DNA from: JBBQWS01 sp038210415
Lineage (GTDB): Bacteria; Actinomycetota; Actinomycetes; Prado026
Length of the DNA: 26,911 bases
Direction of reading: 5' to 3'
Assembly: GCA_038210415.1 (NCBI GenBank)
Contig: JBBQWS010000046.1
Location: 1-26,911, forward strand
Below are positions 6,912 to 16,737 of the stretch, one piece after another; position 1 is the first letter of the stretch, and the number at the start of each line of letters is the position of its first letter. The position numbers and the translations under genes were made by a program. Under the pieces are notes generated by a model, which saw only the letters and a program-made list of their open reading frames with translations, did not search any database and was not told the origin of the DNA.

Positions 6912-7733
6912 GTGGCACGGCGTGCCCGGTTGGATGCTGAACTCGTCCGCAGGGAGCTGGCGCGTTCGCGCGACCACGCCCAGGAGCTGATCACCGACGG
7001 GCGAGTCTTCGTGCTCGGCCAGGCCGCGACGAAGGCAGCGACCCAGGTCGCCCCGAACGACCCCATCCTGGTGAGTGTCGCCGACGACGACCCCGGGTAC
7101 GCGTCGCGGGGCGCCCACAAGCTCGTCGGCGCTCTCGGCGTGTTCGCTCCGCGCGGCCTCGACGTGTCGGGCCGAGTGTGCCTCGACGCAGGTGCCTCGA
7201 CCGGAGGGTTCACCGACGTCCTGCTCCGGGCCGGGGCCAAGGTGGTCGTCGCGGTGGATGTCGGCTACGGACAGCTGGTCTGGCGGTTGCAGAGCGACCC
7301 CCGGGTCCTCGTGCTGGACCGGACCAACGTGCGCCGGATGCAGCCGGGGGACCTCCCGGAGTCGCTGGCCGGGGTGCTGCCCGACCTGGTGGTGGCCGAC
7401 CTGTCGTTCATCTCGCTGGCGCTCGTGCTGCAGCCGTTGCGTGACTGCTCGTCGCCCGACACCGACTTCGTCCTCATGGTCAAGCCGCAGTTCGAGGTGG
7501 GCCGCGAACGGCTCGGCAGCGGCGGCGTCGTCCGCGATCCGGAACTGCGGGCCGACGCCGTGCGTACCATCTGCGAGCGGGCCTGGACCCTCGGACTCGG
7601 GGTGAACGGCGTGACCGCGAGCCCGCTGCCAGGACCGTCTGGGAACGTGGAGTACTTCGTCTGGCTCCGGGCGGGTTCCCCGCCGCTGGATCCAGCCGGC
7701 CTGAACCAAGCCATCGAGGAGGGTCCCCAGTGA
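6912..7733 (+). CDS. tlyA: TlyA-family 2'-O-methyltransferase of 16S/23S rRNA
   Basis: 273 aa from GTG 6912. An N-terminal S4 RNA-binding domain (about 5-62, RLDAELVRRELARSRDHAQ) is followed by an FtsJ-like SAM methyltransferase domain. The SAM motif is LDAGASTGGFTDVLL (91-105). The catalytic tetrad can be read as K70 (RGAHKL), D163 (VADLSF), K191 (MVKPQFE) and E247 (GNVEYF). TlyA adds 2'-O-methyl groups to C1409 of 16S and C1920 of 23S rRNA at the subunit interface; loss gives capreomycin resistance in mycobacteria. Length and residues suggest a functional enzyme. It starts 12 bp after the small upstream gene and overlaps nadK by four bases. Confidence 0.95.
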   Translation: MARRARLDAELVRRELARSRDHAQELITDGRVFVLGQAATKAATQVAPNDPILVSVADDDPGYASRGAHKLVGALGVFAPRGLDVSGRVCLDAGASTGGFTDVLLRAGAKVVVAVDVGYGQLVWRLQSDPRVLVLDRTNVRRMQPGDLPESLAGVLPDLVVADLSFISLALVLQPLRDCSSPDTDFVLMVKPQFEVGRERLGSGGVVRDPELRADAVRTICERAWTLGLGVNGVTASPLPGPSGNVEYFVWLRAGSPPLDPAGLNQAIEEGPQ

Positions 7734-8641
7734 CGACCACGCCGGACGAGCCGCGGGCGTTTCTGCTGGTGACGCATACGGGCCGCGAGGCTGCGACGGG
7801 CGCGGCCAGGTTCGCAGCCGCTCGGCTGGCATCGTCGGGCATCGAGGTCCGCGTCCCGTCGTCCGAGGCTGCCGAGCTCGCGGTCGCCGGGGCCCGGGTG
7901 GTCGAGGCCCGGCCCGGTGCGGCGCGGGGCTGCGAGCTCGTGGTGGTCCTCGGCGGTGACGGCACGCTGTTGCGCGGGGCCGAGTTCGCCCGCGGCACCG
8001 ACGCCGCCCTGCTGGGCGTCAACCTCGGCCACGTGGGCTTTCTCGCCGAGGCCGACGAGGACGACCTGGCCGCCGTCGTGGACCGGCTCGTGGCCCGGGC
8101 GTACGTCGTGGAGGAACGGCTCACCCTCGACGTCGTGGTGCTGCGTGACGGCAAGCAGGTTGCGTCCAGCTGGGCGGTCAACGACGCGAGCGTCGAGAAA
8201 ACCTCCCGCGAACGCATGATCGAGGTGATCGTGGAGGTGGACGGCCGCCCGCTCTCCCGCTGGGGTGGCGACGGGGTGGTCTGTGCGACGCCCACCGGCT
8301 CGACCGCGTACGCGTTCTCGGCCGGAGGCCCGGTGGTGTGGCCGGAGGTCCAGGCGTTGCTGCTCGTCCCGATCAGCGCTCACGCGTTGTTCGCCCGTCC
8401 CCTCGTCGTAGCGCCGTCCTCGGTCCTGGCCGTGGAGCTCGCGCCAGGCGGATCGGACGGTGTCGTCTGGTGCGACGGCCGCCGCACCGTCGCGCTCGCC
8501 CCGAGCGACCGGGTTGAGGTCAGGCGTGGTGCGGAGCCGTTGCGGCTGGCCAGACTCTCCTACGCGCCGTTCACCGATCGGCTGGTCCGCAAGTTCGACC
8601 TTCCGGTCGAGGGCTGGCGCGGACGGGCGAACCGGACGTGA
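7730..8641 (+). CDS. nadK: NAD kinase
   Basis: 303 aa from GTG 7730, overlapping the tlyA stop (GTGA). The family signature GGDGT is at 75-79 in VVVLGGDGTLLRGA, with D77 as the expected catalytic residue. The NAD-binding asparagine-aspartate pair is N151-D152 in AVNDASVEKTSRERM, and the conserved GDGVVCATPTGSTAYAFSAGG loop follows. The enzyme phosphorylates NAD to NADP in the cytoplasm using ATP or polyphosphate. The same gene lies between tlyA and recN in mycobacteria (ppnK, Rv1695). The last codons overlap recN by four bases, so translation is probably coupled. Confidence 0.96.
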   Translation: MTTTPDEPRAFLLVTHTGREAATGAARFAAARLASSGIEVRVPSSEAAELAVAGARVVEARPGAARGCELVVVLGGDGTLLRGAEFARGTDAALLGVNLGHVGFLAEADEDDLAAVVDRLVARAYVVEERLTLDVVVLRDGKQVASSWAVNDASVEKTSRERMIEVIVEVDGRPLSRWGGDGVVCATPTGSTAYAFSAGGPVVWPEVQALLLVPISAHALFARPLVVAPSSVLAVELAPGGSDGVVWCDGRRTVALAPSDRVEVRRGAEPLRLARLSYAPFTDRLVRKFDLPVEGWRGRANRT

Positions 8642-10389
8642 TCGAGGAGCTGCGCCTGCGCGGGCTGGGCGTGATCGAGGACGCGGTGCTGACGTTCGCG
8701 CCTGGGCTGACCGTCGTCACCGGTGAGACCGGCGCTGGGAAGACGATGGTAGTCACCGGTCTGACGCTGCTGTTCGGGGGCCGTGCCGATTCGGGGGCCG
8801 TGCGCACCGGGACCGACCTCGCCCTGGTTGAGGGGCGGGTAGTCCTGGCGGCTGGTCACGCAGCCGACGAAGCGGCGCGGGAGCGCGCGATCGAGGCCGG
8901 CGCCGACCTCGAGGACGGCGTCCTGCTCCTGGCCCGTCAGGTCTCCGCCGAGGGTCGGTCGCGGGCGTGGGTCGGTGGTCGTTCCGCTCCGGTCGGGGTG
9001 CTCGCCGAGCTTGCCGAGAACCTGGTCGAGGTGCACGGGCAGTCCGACCAGCAACGGCTGCTGCGCCCCGAACGCCAACGAGAGGCCCTGGACCGCTACG
9101 CCGGCGAAGTCGTGACCGTGCCGCTCGCGCGCTACCGCGAGGCGTACGACCGGCACCGGGCAGTCGAGGCGGAGCTGCGGACCCTCGCGGCGGCAAGCCG
9201 CGAACGCGTCCAGGAGGCGGAACGGCTGCGCTTCGGGCTGGCCGAGATCGACGCCGCCCGGCCGGCCCCGGGCGAGGACGTCGAGCTCGCGGTGGAGGCT
9301 GAACGCCTGACCCACGCAGATCAGCTGCGCACTGCTGCCGAGACGGCGCACGACGCACTCGTCGGCGCCCGCGACTCGGCGGAGGGCTCCGACGTGTCCG
9401 CCCTGGCTGCCGTCGCGCGCCGGGCACTCGAGCAGGTCCGAGGCCACGACCCCGCGCTCGGTGCGATCGCGGACCGGCTTGCCGAGATCGCGCTGCTGGC
9501 CGCGGACGTCGCCGGGGATCTCGCGTCGTACGCGGCTGGCGTCGACGCCGACCCGAACCGGCTCACGTCGGTCCAAGAACGCCGGGCGGCGCTGAAGAGC
9601 CTGACCCGCAAGTACGGCGAGCCCGTCGACGAGGTCCTGGCCTGGGCCGAGGCCGCCGAGCGGGCGCTGACCGAGCTGGACGAGGACGGCACCCGTCGCG
9701 AGGACCGCACGGCGGAGCGCGACCAGCTCGACCAGGAGCTGAAGGGACTGGCCCAGGAGATCGGCGCCGCTCGGCGCCAGGCGGCCATCCGGTTCGGCGC
9801 GGCAGTCACCGGTGAGCTGGCCGACCTGGCCATGCCGCACGCCGTCGTGACCTTGGACCTCCAGGCCGGGGAGCTCGGCCCGCACGGCGCTGACGTGATC
9901 GACCTGCTGCTCGCCCCGCATCCGGGCGCTCCCGCGCGACCGCTGGGCAAAGGTGCCTCGGGAGGCGAGCTCTCGCGGGTCATGCTCGCCGTCGAAGTGG
10001 TCTTCGCGGGCGCGGACCCGGTGCCGACGTTCGTCTTCGACGAGGTGGACGCCGGCGTCGGCGGTCGAGCGGCTGTCGAAGTGGGGCGCCGGCTAGCTCT
10101 GCTCGCTCGTACCGCACAGGTGCTCGTGGTCACCCACCTGCCGCAGGTGGCCGCATTCGCGGACCACCACCTCGTCGTCGAGAAGACCTCGTCCGGCTCG
10201 GTCACGCGGTCGGGGATCACCGCCCTCGACCGGTCCGGGCGGGTCGAGGAGCTCACCCGGATGCTGGCCGGCCTCGACGCCTCCGAGTCCGGCCGCGCGC
10301 ACGCCGAAGAGCTGCTCGCCGCGGCTGACCTCGCCAAGTCACCGGGCCAGACTCCGGGCAGGTCGCGGGGCCGGGCCCGCGCGCGCTGA
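8638..10389 (+). CDS. recN: DNA repair ATPase RecN
   Basis: 583 aa from GTG 8638. SMC-like ATPase: Walker A GETGAGKT at 29-36, Q-loop region in VEVHGQSDQQRLL, a helical arm of about 250 residues (roughly 160-390), the ABC signature GASGGELSR near 439-447, Walker B FVFDEVDAGVGG near 465, and the H-loop region VTHLPQVAAFAD near 497. RecN acts in double-strand break repair, promoting DNA end pairing and sister cohesion. Length is normal. No SOS box is seen in front: the gene is embedded in the operon with a 4-bp overlap with nadK, so any damage response must come from an upstream or internal promoter. Confidence 0.96.
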   Translation: MIEELRLRGLGVIEDAVLTFAPGLTVVTGETGAGKTMVVTGLTLLFGGRADSGAVRTGTDLALVEGRVVLAAGHAADEAARERAIEAGADLEDGVLLLARQVSAEGRSRAWVGGRSAPVGVLAELAENLVEVHGQSDQQRLLRPERQREALDRYAGEVVTVPLARYREAYDRHRAVEAELRTLAAASRERVQEAERLRFGLAEIDAARPAPGEDVELAVEAERLTHADQLRTAAETAHDALVGARDSAEGSDVSALAAVARRALEQVRGHDPALGAIADRLAEIALLAADVAGDLASYAAGVDADPNRLTSVQERRAALKSLTRKYGEPVDEVLAWAEAAERALTELDEDGTRREDRTAERDQLDQELKGLAQEIGAARRQAAIRFGAAVTGELADLAMPHAVVTLDLQAGELGPHGADVIDLLLAPHPGAPARPLGKGASGGELSRVMLAVEVVFAGADPVPTFVFDEVDAGVGGRAAVEVGRRLALLARTAQVLVVTHLPQVAAFADHHLVVEKTSSGSVTRSGITALDRSGRVEELTRMLAGLDASESGRAHAEELLAAADLAKSPGQTPGRSRGRARAR

Positions 10390-10467
10390 GCCCTGGTCGC
10401 CTTGGTCACCCGCGGCGAACGCGTGTCGGTGCGGCCTGACGGCGGGCGTCCGGGGCAGCATCGTGGA

Positions 10468-11574
10468 GTGAGAAGCTGGCGCACGCCGAAGGTCGATCCG
10501 GGACTTCCCGGGATCGTCGGCACCGTACGCCCGGTGCGGCCCGACAAGGTCCGCCCCGATCCCGCGGAAGCCACCAGGCGCGTCGCATCCCGGGTCGAAG
10601 CCGGTGACATCGCGGTGATCGACCAGCTCGACCTCGACCGGGTCTCCGCCCAGGCGCTCGTGGCCGCACGGCCAGCCGCCGTCGTCAACGTGCGTTCGAG
10701 CCTGTCGGGGCGGCACCCCGCCCTCGGGGCGGCTGTCGTCGTCGACTCGGGGATCCCGCTCGTCGACGACGTGGGCCCCGGGCTGCTCTCGGTGGTGCGC
10801 GACGGCCAGACCGTGCGGTTGCACGACGGCAGCCTGTACGACGCCAGAGCACTGTTGGGGCACGGGCTGGTGCGCGGCCGGGCGGACGTCGAGGCGGCCC
10901 AGGACCGCGCCCGCGTGGGCATGGCCGGCCGGCTCGAGGCGGTGGGCGCCGACATGGCCGGCTACCTGCGAGCGCACGAGGGACTCCTGCTGGAGGGCGA
11001 CGGCCTGCCCGCGGTGTCGGTACACCTCAGCGGTCGGCCGGTGCTCATCGTGACGCCGGGCGAACGGGCCGCCACCGAGGTCCGGCAGCTGCGGGCATGG
11101 GTTCGAGAACGGCGACCTGTGGTCATCTGCGCCGACTCCGGGGTCGAGTCGGCGACGCGGGCCCGGGTCCGCCCGCACCTGGTGATCGGGCACACGGGCG
11201 CGACCAACGTCCGCAAGGCCGAACGCATCGAGGCCGCCGACCTGCCCGAGGGGCTCTCCGCGACCGATCTGGCCGTGCTGGTGGCTGTCTGCGGCGCGGC
11301 CGACCTGATCGTGCTGGCGGGCGCGCCGGCGTCGTACGACGAGCTGCTCGACCGCGACCGGGAGACGGCGGCGTCCTTGTTCGCCGTACGACTTCGGGCC
11401 GGCGACCGCCTGGTCGACGCTGCTGCGGTCGCGGAACTCCACCGCCCCGCCGTATCGCTGCTCGGCGCCCTCGCGGTGGCCGTTGCCGGCCTGGTTGCCG
11501 TGGCTGCGTCGTTCGCGGCCACTCCTGGCGGCCGCGACCTGTTCCATCGACTTCTGGAGGTCCTGCCGTGGTGA
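10468..11574 (+). CDS. steA: SteA-family division/septal protein
   Basis: 368 aa if started at GTG 10468; TTG 10402 would add 22 residues. The later start is preferred because family members begin shortly before the LPGIVGTVR block. Visible are ARVEAGDIAVIDQLDLD-like motifs, NVRSSLSGRHPALGA, GLVRGRADVEAAQ, the RRPVVICADSGVESATR section, and a thiamin-pyrophosphokinase-like region (DLIVLAGAPASYDELLDRDRE). Near the C-terminus LLGALAVAVAGLVAVAASFA is a transmembrane helix. In Corynebacterium SteA forms a membrane complex with SteB that is recruited to the cytokinetic ring and affects septal wall assembly. Here steB follows with a 7-bp overlap, as expected. Orthologue of Rv1697. Confidence 0.87.
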   Translation: MRSWRTPKVDPGLPGIVGTVRPVRPDKVRPDPAEATRRVASRVEAGDIAVIDQLDLDRVSAQALVAARPAAVVNVRSSLSGRHPALGAAVVVDSGIPLVDDVGPGLLSVVRDGQTVRLHDGSLYDARALLGHGLVRGRADVEAAQDRARVGMAGRLEAVGADMAGYLRAHEGLLLEGDGLPAVSVHLSGRPVLIVTPGERAATEVRQLRAWVRERRPVVICADSGVESATRARVRPHLVIGHTGATNVRKAERIEAADLPEGLSATDLAVLVAVCGAADLIVLAGAPASYDELLDRDRETAASLFAVRLRAGDRLVDAAAVAELHRPAVSLLGALAVAVAGLVAVAASFAATPGGRDLFHRLLEVLPW

Positions 11575-12476
11575 GCCTGCGCTACCACCTCGTCTCGCTG
11601 GGTGCCGCGCTGCTCGCTCTGGCTGCCGGGGTCGTCCTGGGGGCGGGACCGCTGTCGACCCGCATCAACGATGCTGTTGCGGCCGCGCCGAGCTCGTCCG
11701 CCGGCGTCGACGCCGCTTCGCTGAAGAAGCGTCTCGCGTACGACGACGCCTACGCCGCGGCGACGGCCGGCAAGGTGGTGGCCCGGACGCTCAGCGGGAA
11801 CCGCGTGGTCCTGGTGATCGCACCGGGCACGCCGGTCACCGGCATCAGCGAAGCAGTGGCGCTGATCAGCCGCGCGGGTGCCAAGGTGACCGCGCAGGTG
11901 ACGCTGACGACCGCGTGGACCGACCCGACCCAGACGACAGTGCTGACGGGGATCTCGGGCCAGCTCGCGCCGCCAGACACCCTCGTGGAGTCGACCGGGT
12001 CGTCCGCGTACGGCCAGGCCTCGGCTGCGCTTGCCGCGGCACTGGTGACGCGGCAGCCCGGTCCGGCGCCGACCGCGTCCCAGCCCGCCGCCGCCCTGCT
12101 CGCCGGCCTGACCCAGGGCGGGTTCCTCAGCACGAGCGGCACCCCGCAGATCCGGGCCAACCTGGCGATCCTGCTCAGCCCAGCCACGGGTAAGCCTGCC
12201 GCGACGGCAGCGTTGCTCCCGCTCGGTCCGGCCCTGGACGCCGCGAGCGCAGGGGCCGTGGTCAGCGGGCCGACCGGCTCCGCCGACTCCGCCGGTCTGG
12301 TCGCCGCGATCCGGCGGGATGCCGCCGCGAAGGCCGCGGTCTCGACGGTCGACGACGGCGACACGGTGACCGGCCGGATAGCCATCGTGCTCGCGCTGTC
12401 GCAGCAACTGGGTGGCCAGCTCGGCCACTACGGGCGTGGCTCCGGCGCGGTGGGCCCGGTACCCGTCATCGGCTGA
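11568..12476 (+). CDS. steB: SteB/MctB-family membrane-anchored protein
   Basis: 302 aa from GTG 11568, with GGAGG at 11556-11560. SLRYHLVSLGAALLALAAGVV (about 3-30) is a membrane anchor, followed by a coiled segment and an extracytoplasmic domain rich in Ala/Gly/Val (AGKVVARTLSGNRVVLVIAPG, GAKVTAQVTLTTAWTDP). Orthologue of Rv1698, reported as MctB, a copper-related channel, and of corynebacterial SteB, the partner of SteA. In an organism without an evident mycolate outer membrane the SteB role at the septum is the more natural reading. The stop codon overlaps a GATAAT promoter-like hexamer for pyrG. Confidence 0.85.
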   Translation: MVSLRYHLVSLGAALLALAAGVVLGAGPLSTRINDAVAAAPSSSAGVDAASLKKRLAYDDAYAAATAGKVVARTLSGNRVVLVIAPGTPVTGISEAVALISRAGAKVTAQVTLTTAWTDPTQTTVLTGISGQLAPPDTLVESTGSSAYGQASAALAAALVTRQPGPAPTASQPAAALLAGLTQGGFLSTSGTPQIRANLAILLSPATGKPAATAALLPLGPALDAASAGAVVSGPTGSADSAGLVAAIRRDAAAKAAVSTVDDGDTVTGRIAIVLALSQQLGGQLGHYGRGSGAVGPVPVIG

Positions 12477-12486
12477 TAATCTGAAC
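12475..12486 (+). promoter_or_regulatory. -10-like element before pyrG
   Basis: GATAAT (12475-12480) differs from the TATAAT consensus by one base and overlaps the steB stop codon. In this GC-rich sequence such a match stands out. No good -35 lies 16-18 bp upstream. The start point would be near 12486, giving a 55-nt leader to the GTG at 12542, or a nearly leaderless mRNA if GTG 12491 is used. Confidence 0.4.
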
Positions 12487-12541
12487 TTCCGTGGGTCGGC
12501 GAAGTCTTTCGCTCGCCTGGAGACGACCACGGGAGCGCGCG

Positions 12542-14247
<1,706 letters not shown>

Positions 14248-14251
<4 letters not shown>

Positions 14252-14919
14252 CCGACGCGACCAGCCCCCCGAGTACGTTCGTCGACGTAGCCGGGGGTCA
14301 CCCGGTGACCTCGTCGCAGACGGTGTTCCACGGCCTGGTGTGGGACGTCCAGTCCGACACGGTGGCACTGCGGGGGGGCGACACCGTCGTCCGCCAGGTG
14401 GTGCGTCATCCGGGGGCAGTTGCCGTGCTCGTCCTCGACGACGACGATCGGGTCCTCGTGGTCCACCAGTACCGCCACCCGGCGCAGGCCACGCTCTGGG
14501 AGCTGCCGGCCGGTCTGCTCGACGCGCCGGGGGAGGACCCCTTGGTGGCCGCCGGGCGCGAGCTCTGGGAGGAGACCGGCCACGTCGCCGACCGGTGGTG
14601 GGTGCTGGTCGACTTCCTGACAACGCCCGGGTTCTGCGACGAGGCGATCCGGATCTACCTTGCCCGCGGCGCCCGGTTGGCGGACGGGCCGGCTCATGAG
14701 CGGCACGGTGAGGAGCGTGACATGGCAGTCGATTGGGCTCCGCTCGAGGAGCTCCGCGACGCGATTCTCGGCGGGCACCTGCACAACCCTTCGCTGCTCG
14801 TCGGCGTGCTCGCTGCCTGCGCCTCGCGGGACAGCGGCTGGTCGAGGTTGCGGCCGGCCGACGCGGGCTGGGAGCTCGCGCCGCGGCCCCTTCGGTCCCC
14901 GCGGCCTACGCAGGCCTGA
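14248..14919 (+). CDS. NUDIX hydrolase, ADP-ribose pyrophosphatase type
   Basis: 223 aa from GTG 14248 (GTGA overlap with pyrG). The NUDIX box reads GLLDAPGEDPLVAAGRELWE followed by ETG; it has one extra residue between the leading Gly and the first Glu, as in the ADP-ribose pyrophosphatases of this family (Rv1700 at the same site). The glutamates REL-W-EE that hold the metal are intact. Upstream, VVRQVVRHPGAVAVLVLDD and VVHQYRHPAQATLWELPAG match the ADPRase subfamily. The expected reaction is ADP-ribose to AMP and ribose-5-phosphate. The 3' end overlaps the convergent lrp gene by 14 bp. Confidence 0.9.
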
Positions 14920-15439
14920 GCTGCCCGAGGGTGTTGGTGCCCTGCCGGTGCTCGAAGACGAGGATCGTCTCGGTGTGCTGGACCGCCGGGTGCGAGCTGA
15001 GGTGCTCGAGGACGAAGTCACGTAGGGCGTCCGCGTTGGGTGCGGCCAGCTGGATGAGGTAGTCGTTCTGCCCCGCGAGGAAGAACAACGAGATCACCCC
15101 GGGGAGCGCGGAGACGGTCGCCATGAAGGCGTCCATCTCGTCGCGGGTGTGGTTGGCCAGGCGGACCGAGATCATCGCCTCGAGCCCGAGGCCCAGCGCG
15201 GCCAGGTCGACCTCCGCCCGGTACGCCCGGATCACGCCGCGGCGGCGTAGCCCGGCCACCCGGCTCAGTGCGGTGGACGGTGCGATCCCGGCGATGCGCG
15301 CGAGGGCGTTGTTGGCCACCCGGGCATCGGTCATCAGCGATCGGACGAGCGACAGGTCGACGGCGTCCAGAAAGGTCCGAACGGAATTCGACGGAGCCGC
15401 CTGCAGAGGGTCAGATTTCGAATCATGCACGTTCGACAC
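14906..15439 (-). CDS. Lrp/AsnC-family transcriptional regulator
   Basis: 177 aa from GTG 15439; GTG 15430 is also possible and has GAGAGG at a better distance. A winged helix-turn-helix lies at about 43-72 (NNALARIAGIAPSTALSRV, then GLRRRGVIRAYRAEVD). A RAM ligand/oligomer domain follows (about 83-165, LEAMISVRLANHTRDEMDAF, then VISLFFLAGQNDYLI). Such regulators sense amino acids as dimer or octamer rings. It is divergent from ald with a 112-bp gap. The M. tuberculosis pair Rv2779c/ald has the same arrangement, where the regulator (AldR) controls ald and responds to alanine. Control of ald is thus the likely job here. Confidence 0.92.
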   Translation of the reverse strand: MSNVHDSKSDPLQAAPSNSVRTFLDAVDLSLVRSLMTDARVANNALARIAGIAPSTALSRVAGLRRRGVIRAYRAEVDLAALGLGLEAMISVRLANHTRDEMDAFMATVSALPGVISLFFLAGQNDYLIQLAAPNADALRDFVLEHLSSHPAVQHTETILVFEHRQGTNTLGQLRPA

Positions 15440-15444
15440 GCCTC

Positions 15445-15475
15445 TCGACAGAATATCTGACCTTGTGGTTACGCT
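15445..15475 (+). promoter_or_regulatory. ald promoter with Lrp-type operator candidate
   Basis: CAGAATATCTG (15449-15459) is a perfect dyad with a 3-nt AT centre, typical of Lrp/AsnC targets and unusual in this GC-rich DNA. It overlaps TCGACA (15445-15450), a 5/6 match to the -35 consensus. TACGCT (15470-15475) is a possible -10, with a long 19-bp spacer. On the other strand TATTCT (within the dyad) could be the -10 for the regulator gene itself. A longer inverted repeat, GTCAGAT/ATCTGAC, brackets 15410-15461 and could hold a second dimer. Confidence 0.45.
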
Positions 15476-15551
15476 GAGCCGAACATTGCGTCATCATCGT
15501 CCGGGCTGCACGCGCCAGTCAACCCATCCGAGTCATTCGAAAGGGCGCACC

Positions 15552-16670
15552 ATGAAGGTCGGGATCCCCAGCGAGGTCAAGAACCACGAGTACCGGGTCG
15601 CCATCACCCCGGCCGGGGTGCACGAGCTGGTGCGCAACGGCCACGAGGTGGTCATCGAGACCGACGCCGGCATCGGCTCGTCGATCTCCAACGACGAGTT
15701 CGTCGCCGCCGGGGCCAAGATCCTGCCCACGGCCGACGACGTCTGGGCCACGGGTGACCTGATCCTCAAGGTCAAGGAGCCCATCGCCGAGGAGTACGGC
15801 CGCATGCGGTCCGGCCAGACGCTCTTCACCTACCTGCACCTCGCCGCCGGCCGGGCCTGTGCCGACGCCCTCCTCGATCGCGGTGTCACCGGAATCGCCT
15901 ACGAGACGGTCGAGTTGCCCGACCGGTCGCTGCCGCTCCTCGCGCCGATGTCCGAAGTGGCCGGCCGGATGGCACCGCAGGTGGGTGCCGCGACCCTGCA
16001 GCGGGCCAACGGCGGACGTGGCGTCCTCATGGGCGGTGTCTCCGGGGTCTACGCGGCGAAGGTCGTCGTCATCGGTGCGGGCGTGTCGGGCATGAACGCA
16101 GCCGCGATCGCCCTCGGGATGCAGGCCGAGGTGCTCCTGCTCGACCGCAACATCTCGAGGCTGCGACAGGCCGACGCCATCTACCAGGGCCACATGCAGA
16201 CGGTCGCCTCGAACGCGTACGAGATCGAGCGCGCAGTCCTCGACGCCGACCTCGTCATCGGTGCGGTGCTCGTGCCGGGTGCCAAGGCCCCGACTCTCGT
16301 CACGAACGAGCTCGTCTCCCGCATGAAGCCGGGCTCGGTCCTGGTCGACATCTCGATCGACCAGGGTGGCTGCTTCGAGGACTCGCACGCCACCACTCAC
16401 GCCGATCCGACATACCGCGTCCACGACTCGGTCTTCTACTGCGTCGCGAACATGCCGGGCGCCGTGCCGCACACCTCCACCTACGCGCTCACGAACGTGA
16501 CCCTGCCGTACGCAGTCGAGCTTGCGAACAAGGGCTGGCAGCAGGCCTGCCGCGACGACCGCTCGCTCGCACTCGGCCTCAACACGCACGACGGCCAGAT
16601 CGTCTACAAGGCCGTGGCCGACGCCTTCGGGCTGCCGCACGTCGCACTCGAGACCGTGCTGGCTGGCTGA
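15552..16670 (+). CDS. ald: Alanine dehydrogenase
   Basis: 372 aa from ATG 15552, with AAAGGG at 15540-15545. Catalytic and substrate residues known from L-alanine dehydrogenases fall at the standard numbers: R15 (EYRVAITP), K75 (LKVKEP), H96 (TYLHLA) and D270 (DISIDQGGC). The Rossmann nucleotide motif is VVVIGAGVSGMNAA (171-184) with acidic D198 (LLLDRN), indicating NAD. The enzyme interconverts alanine with pyruvate plus ammonia, serving alanine use as carbon/nitrogen source and NADH re-oxidation. It is the only gene between its divergent regulator and a strong terminator, so it is transcribed alone. Confidence 0.97.
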   Translation: MKVGIPSEVKNHEYRVAITPAGVHELVRNGHEVVIETDAGIGSSISNDEFVAAGAKILPTADDVWATGDLILKVKEPIAEEYGRMRSGQTLFTYLHLAAGRACADALLDRGVTGIAYETVELPDRSLPLLAPMSEVAGRMAPQVGAATLQRANGGRGVLMGGVSGVYAAKVVVIGAGVSGMNAAAIALGMQAEVLLLDRNISRLRQADAIYQGHMQTVASNAYEIERAVLDADLVIGAVLVPGAKAPTLVTNELVSRMKPGSVLVDISIDQGGCFEDSHATTHADPTYRVHDSVFYCVANMPGAVPHTSTYALTNVTLPYAVELANKGWQQACRDDRSLALGLNTHDGQIVYKAVADAFGLPHVALETVLAG

Positions 16671-16676
16671 GAGCCA

Positions 16677-16713
16677 CGGGGAGGGGCTCCCTGCACGCCC
16701 CTCCCCGTTCTCC
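16677..16713 (+). terminator. Terminator after ald
   Basis: CGGGGAGGGGC (16677-16687) and GCCCCTCCCCG (16697-16707) form a perfect 11-bp stem around a 9-nt loop, followed by TTCTCC. It starts 7 bp after the ald stop codon and isolates ald from xerD. Confidence 0.88.
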
Positions 16714-16723
16714 GGCCTTCGTC

Positions 16724-16737
16724 TACAGTCGACGTGA
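16724..16737 (+). promoter_or_regulatory. -10 element placing xerD as leaderless
   Basis: TACAGT (16724-16729) fits TANNNT, and its end is seven bases before the ATG at 16737. The predicted RNA start therefore falls on the start codon. No ribosome-binding site precedes the ATG. The preceding ald terminator means xerD needs its own promoter, which supports the call. No clear -35 was seen. Confidence 0.45.

Noticed and set aside
8560..8638. Search for an SOS (LexA) box before recN
   Set aside because: No TCGAAC-N4-GTTCGA-like site is visible; recN overlaps nadK and appears to be co-transcribed.
9321..10955. Reverse-strand open frame (544 codons) opposite recN/steA
   Set aside because: Ser/Ala/Arg-rich shadow without motifs; the forward genes explain the region.
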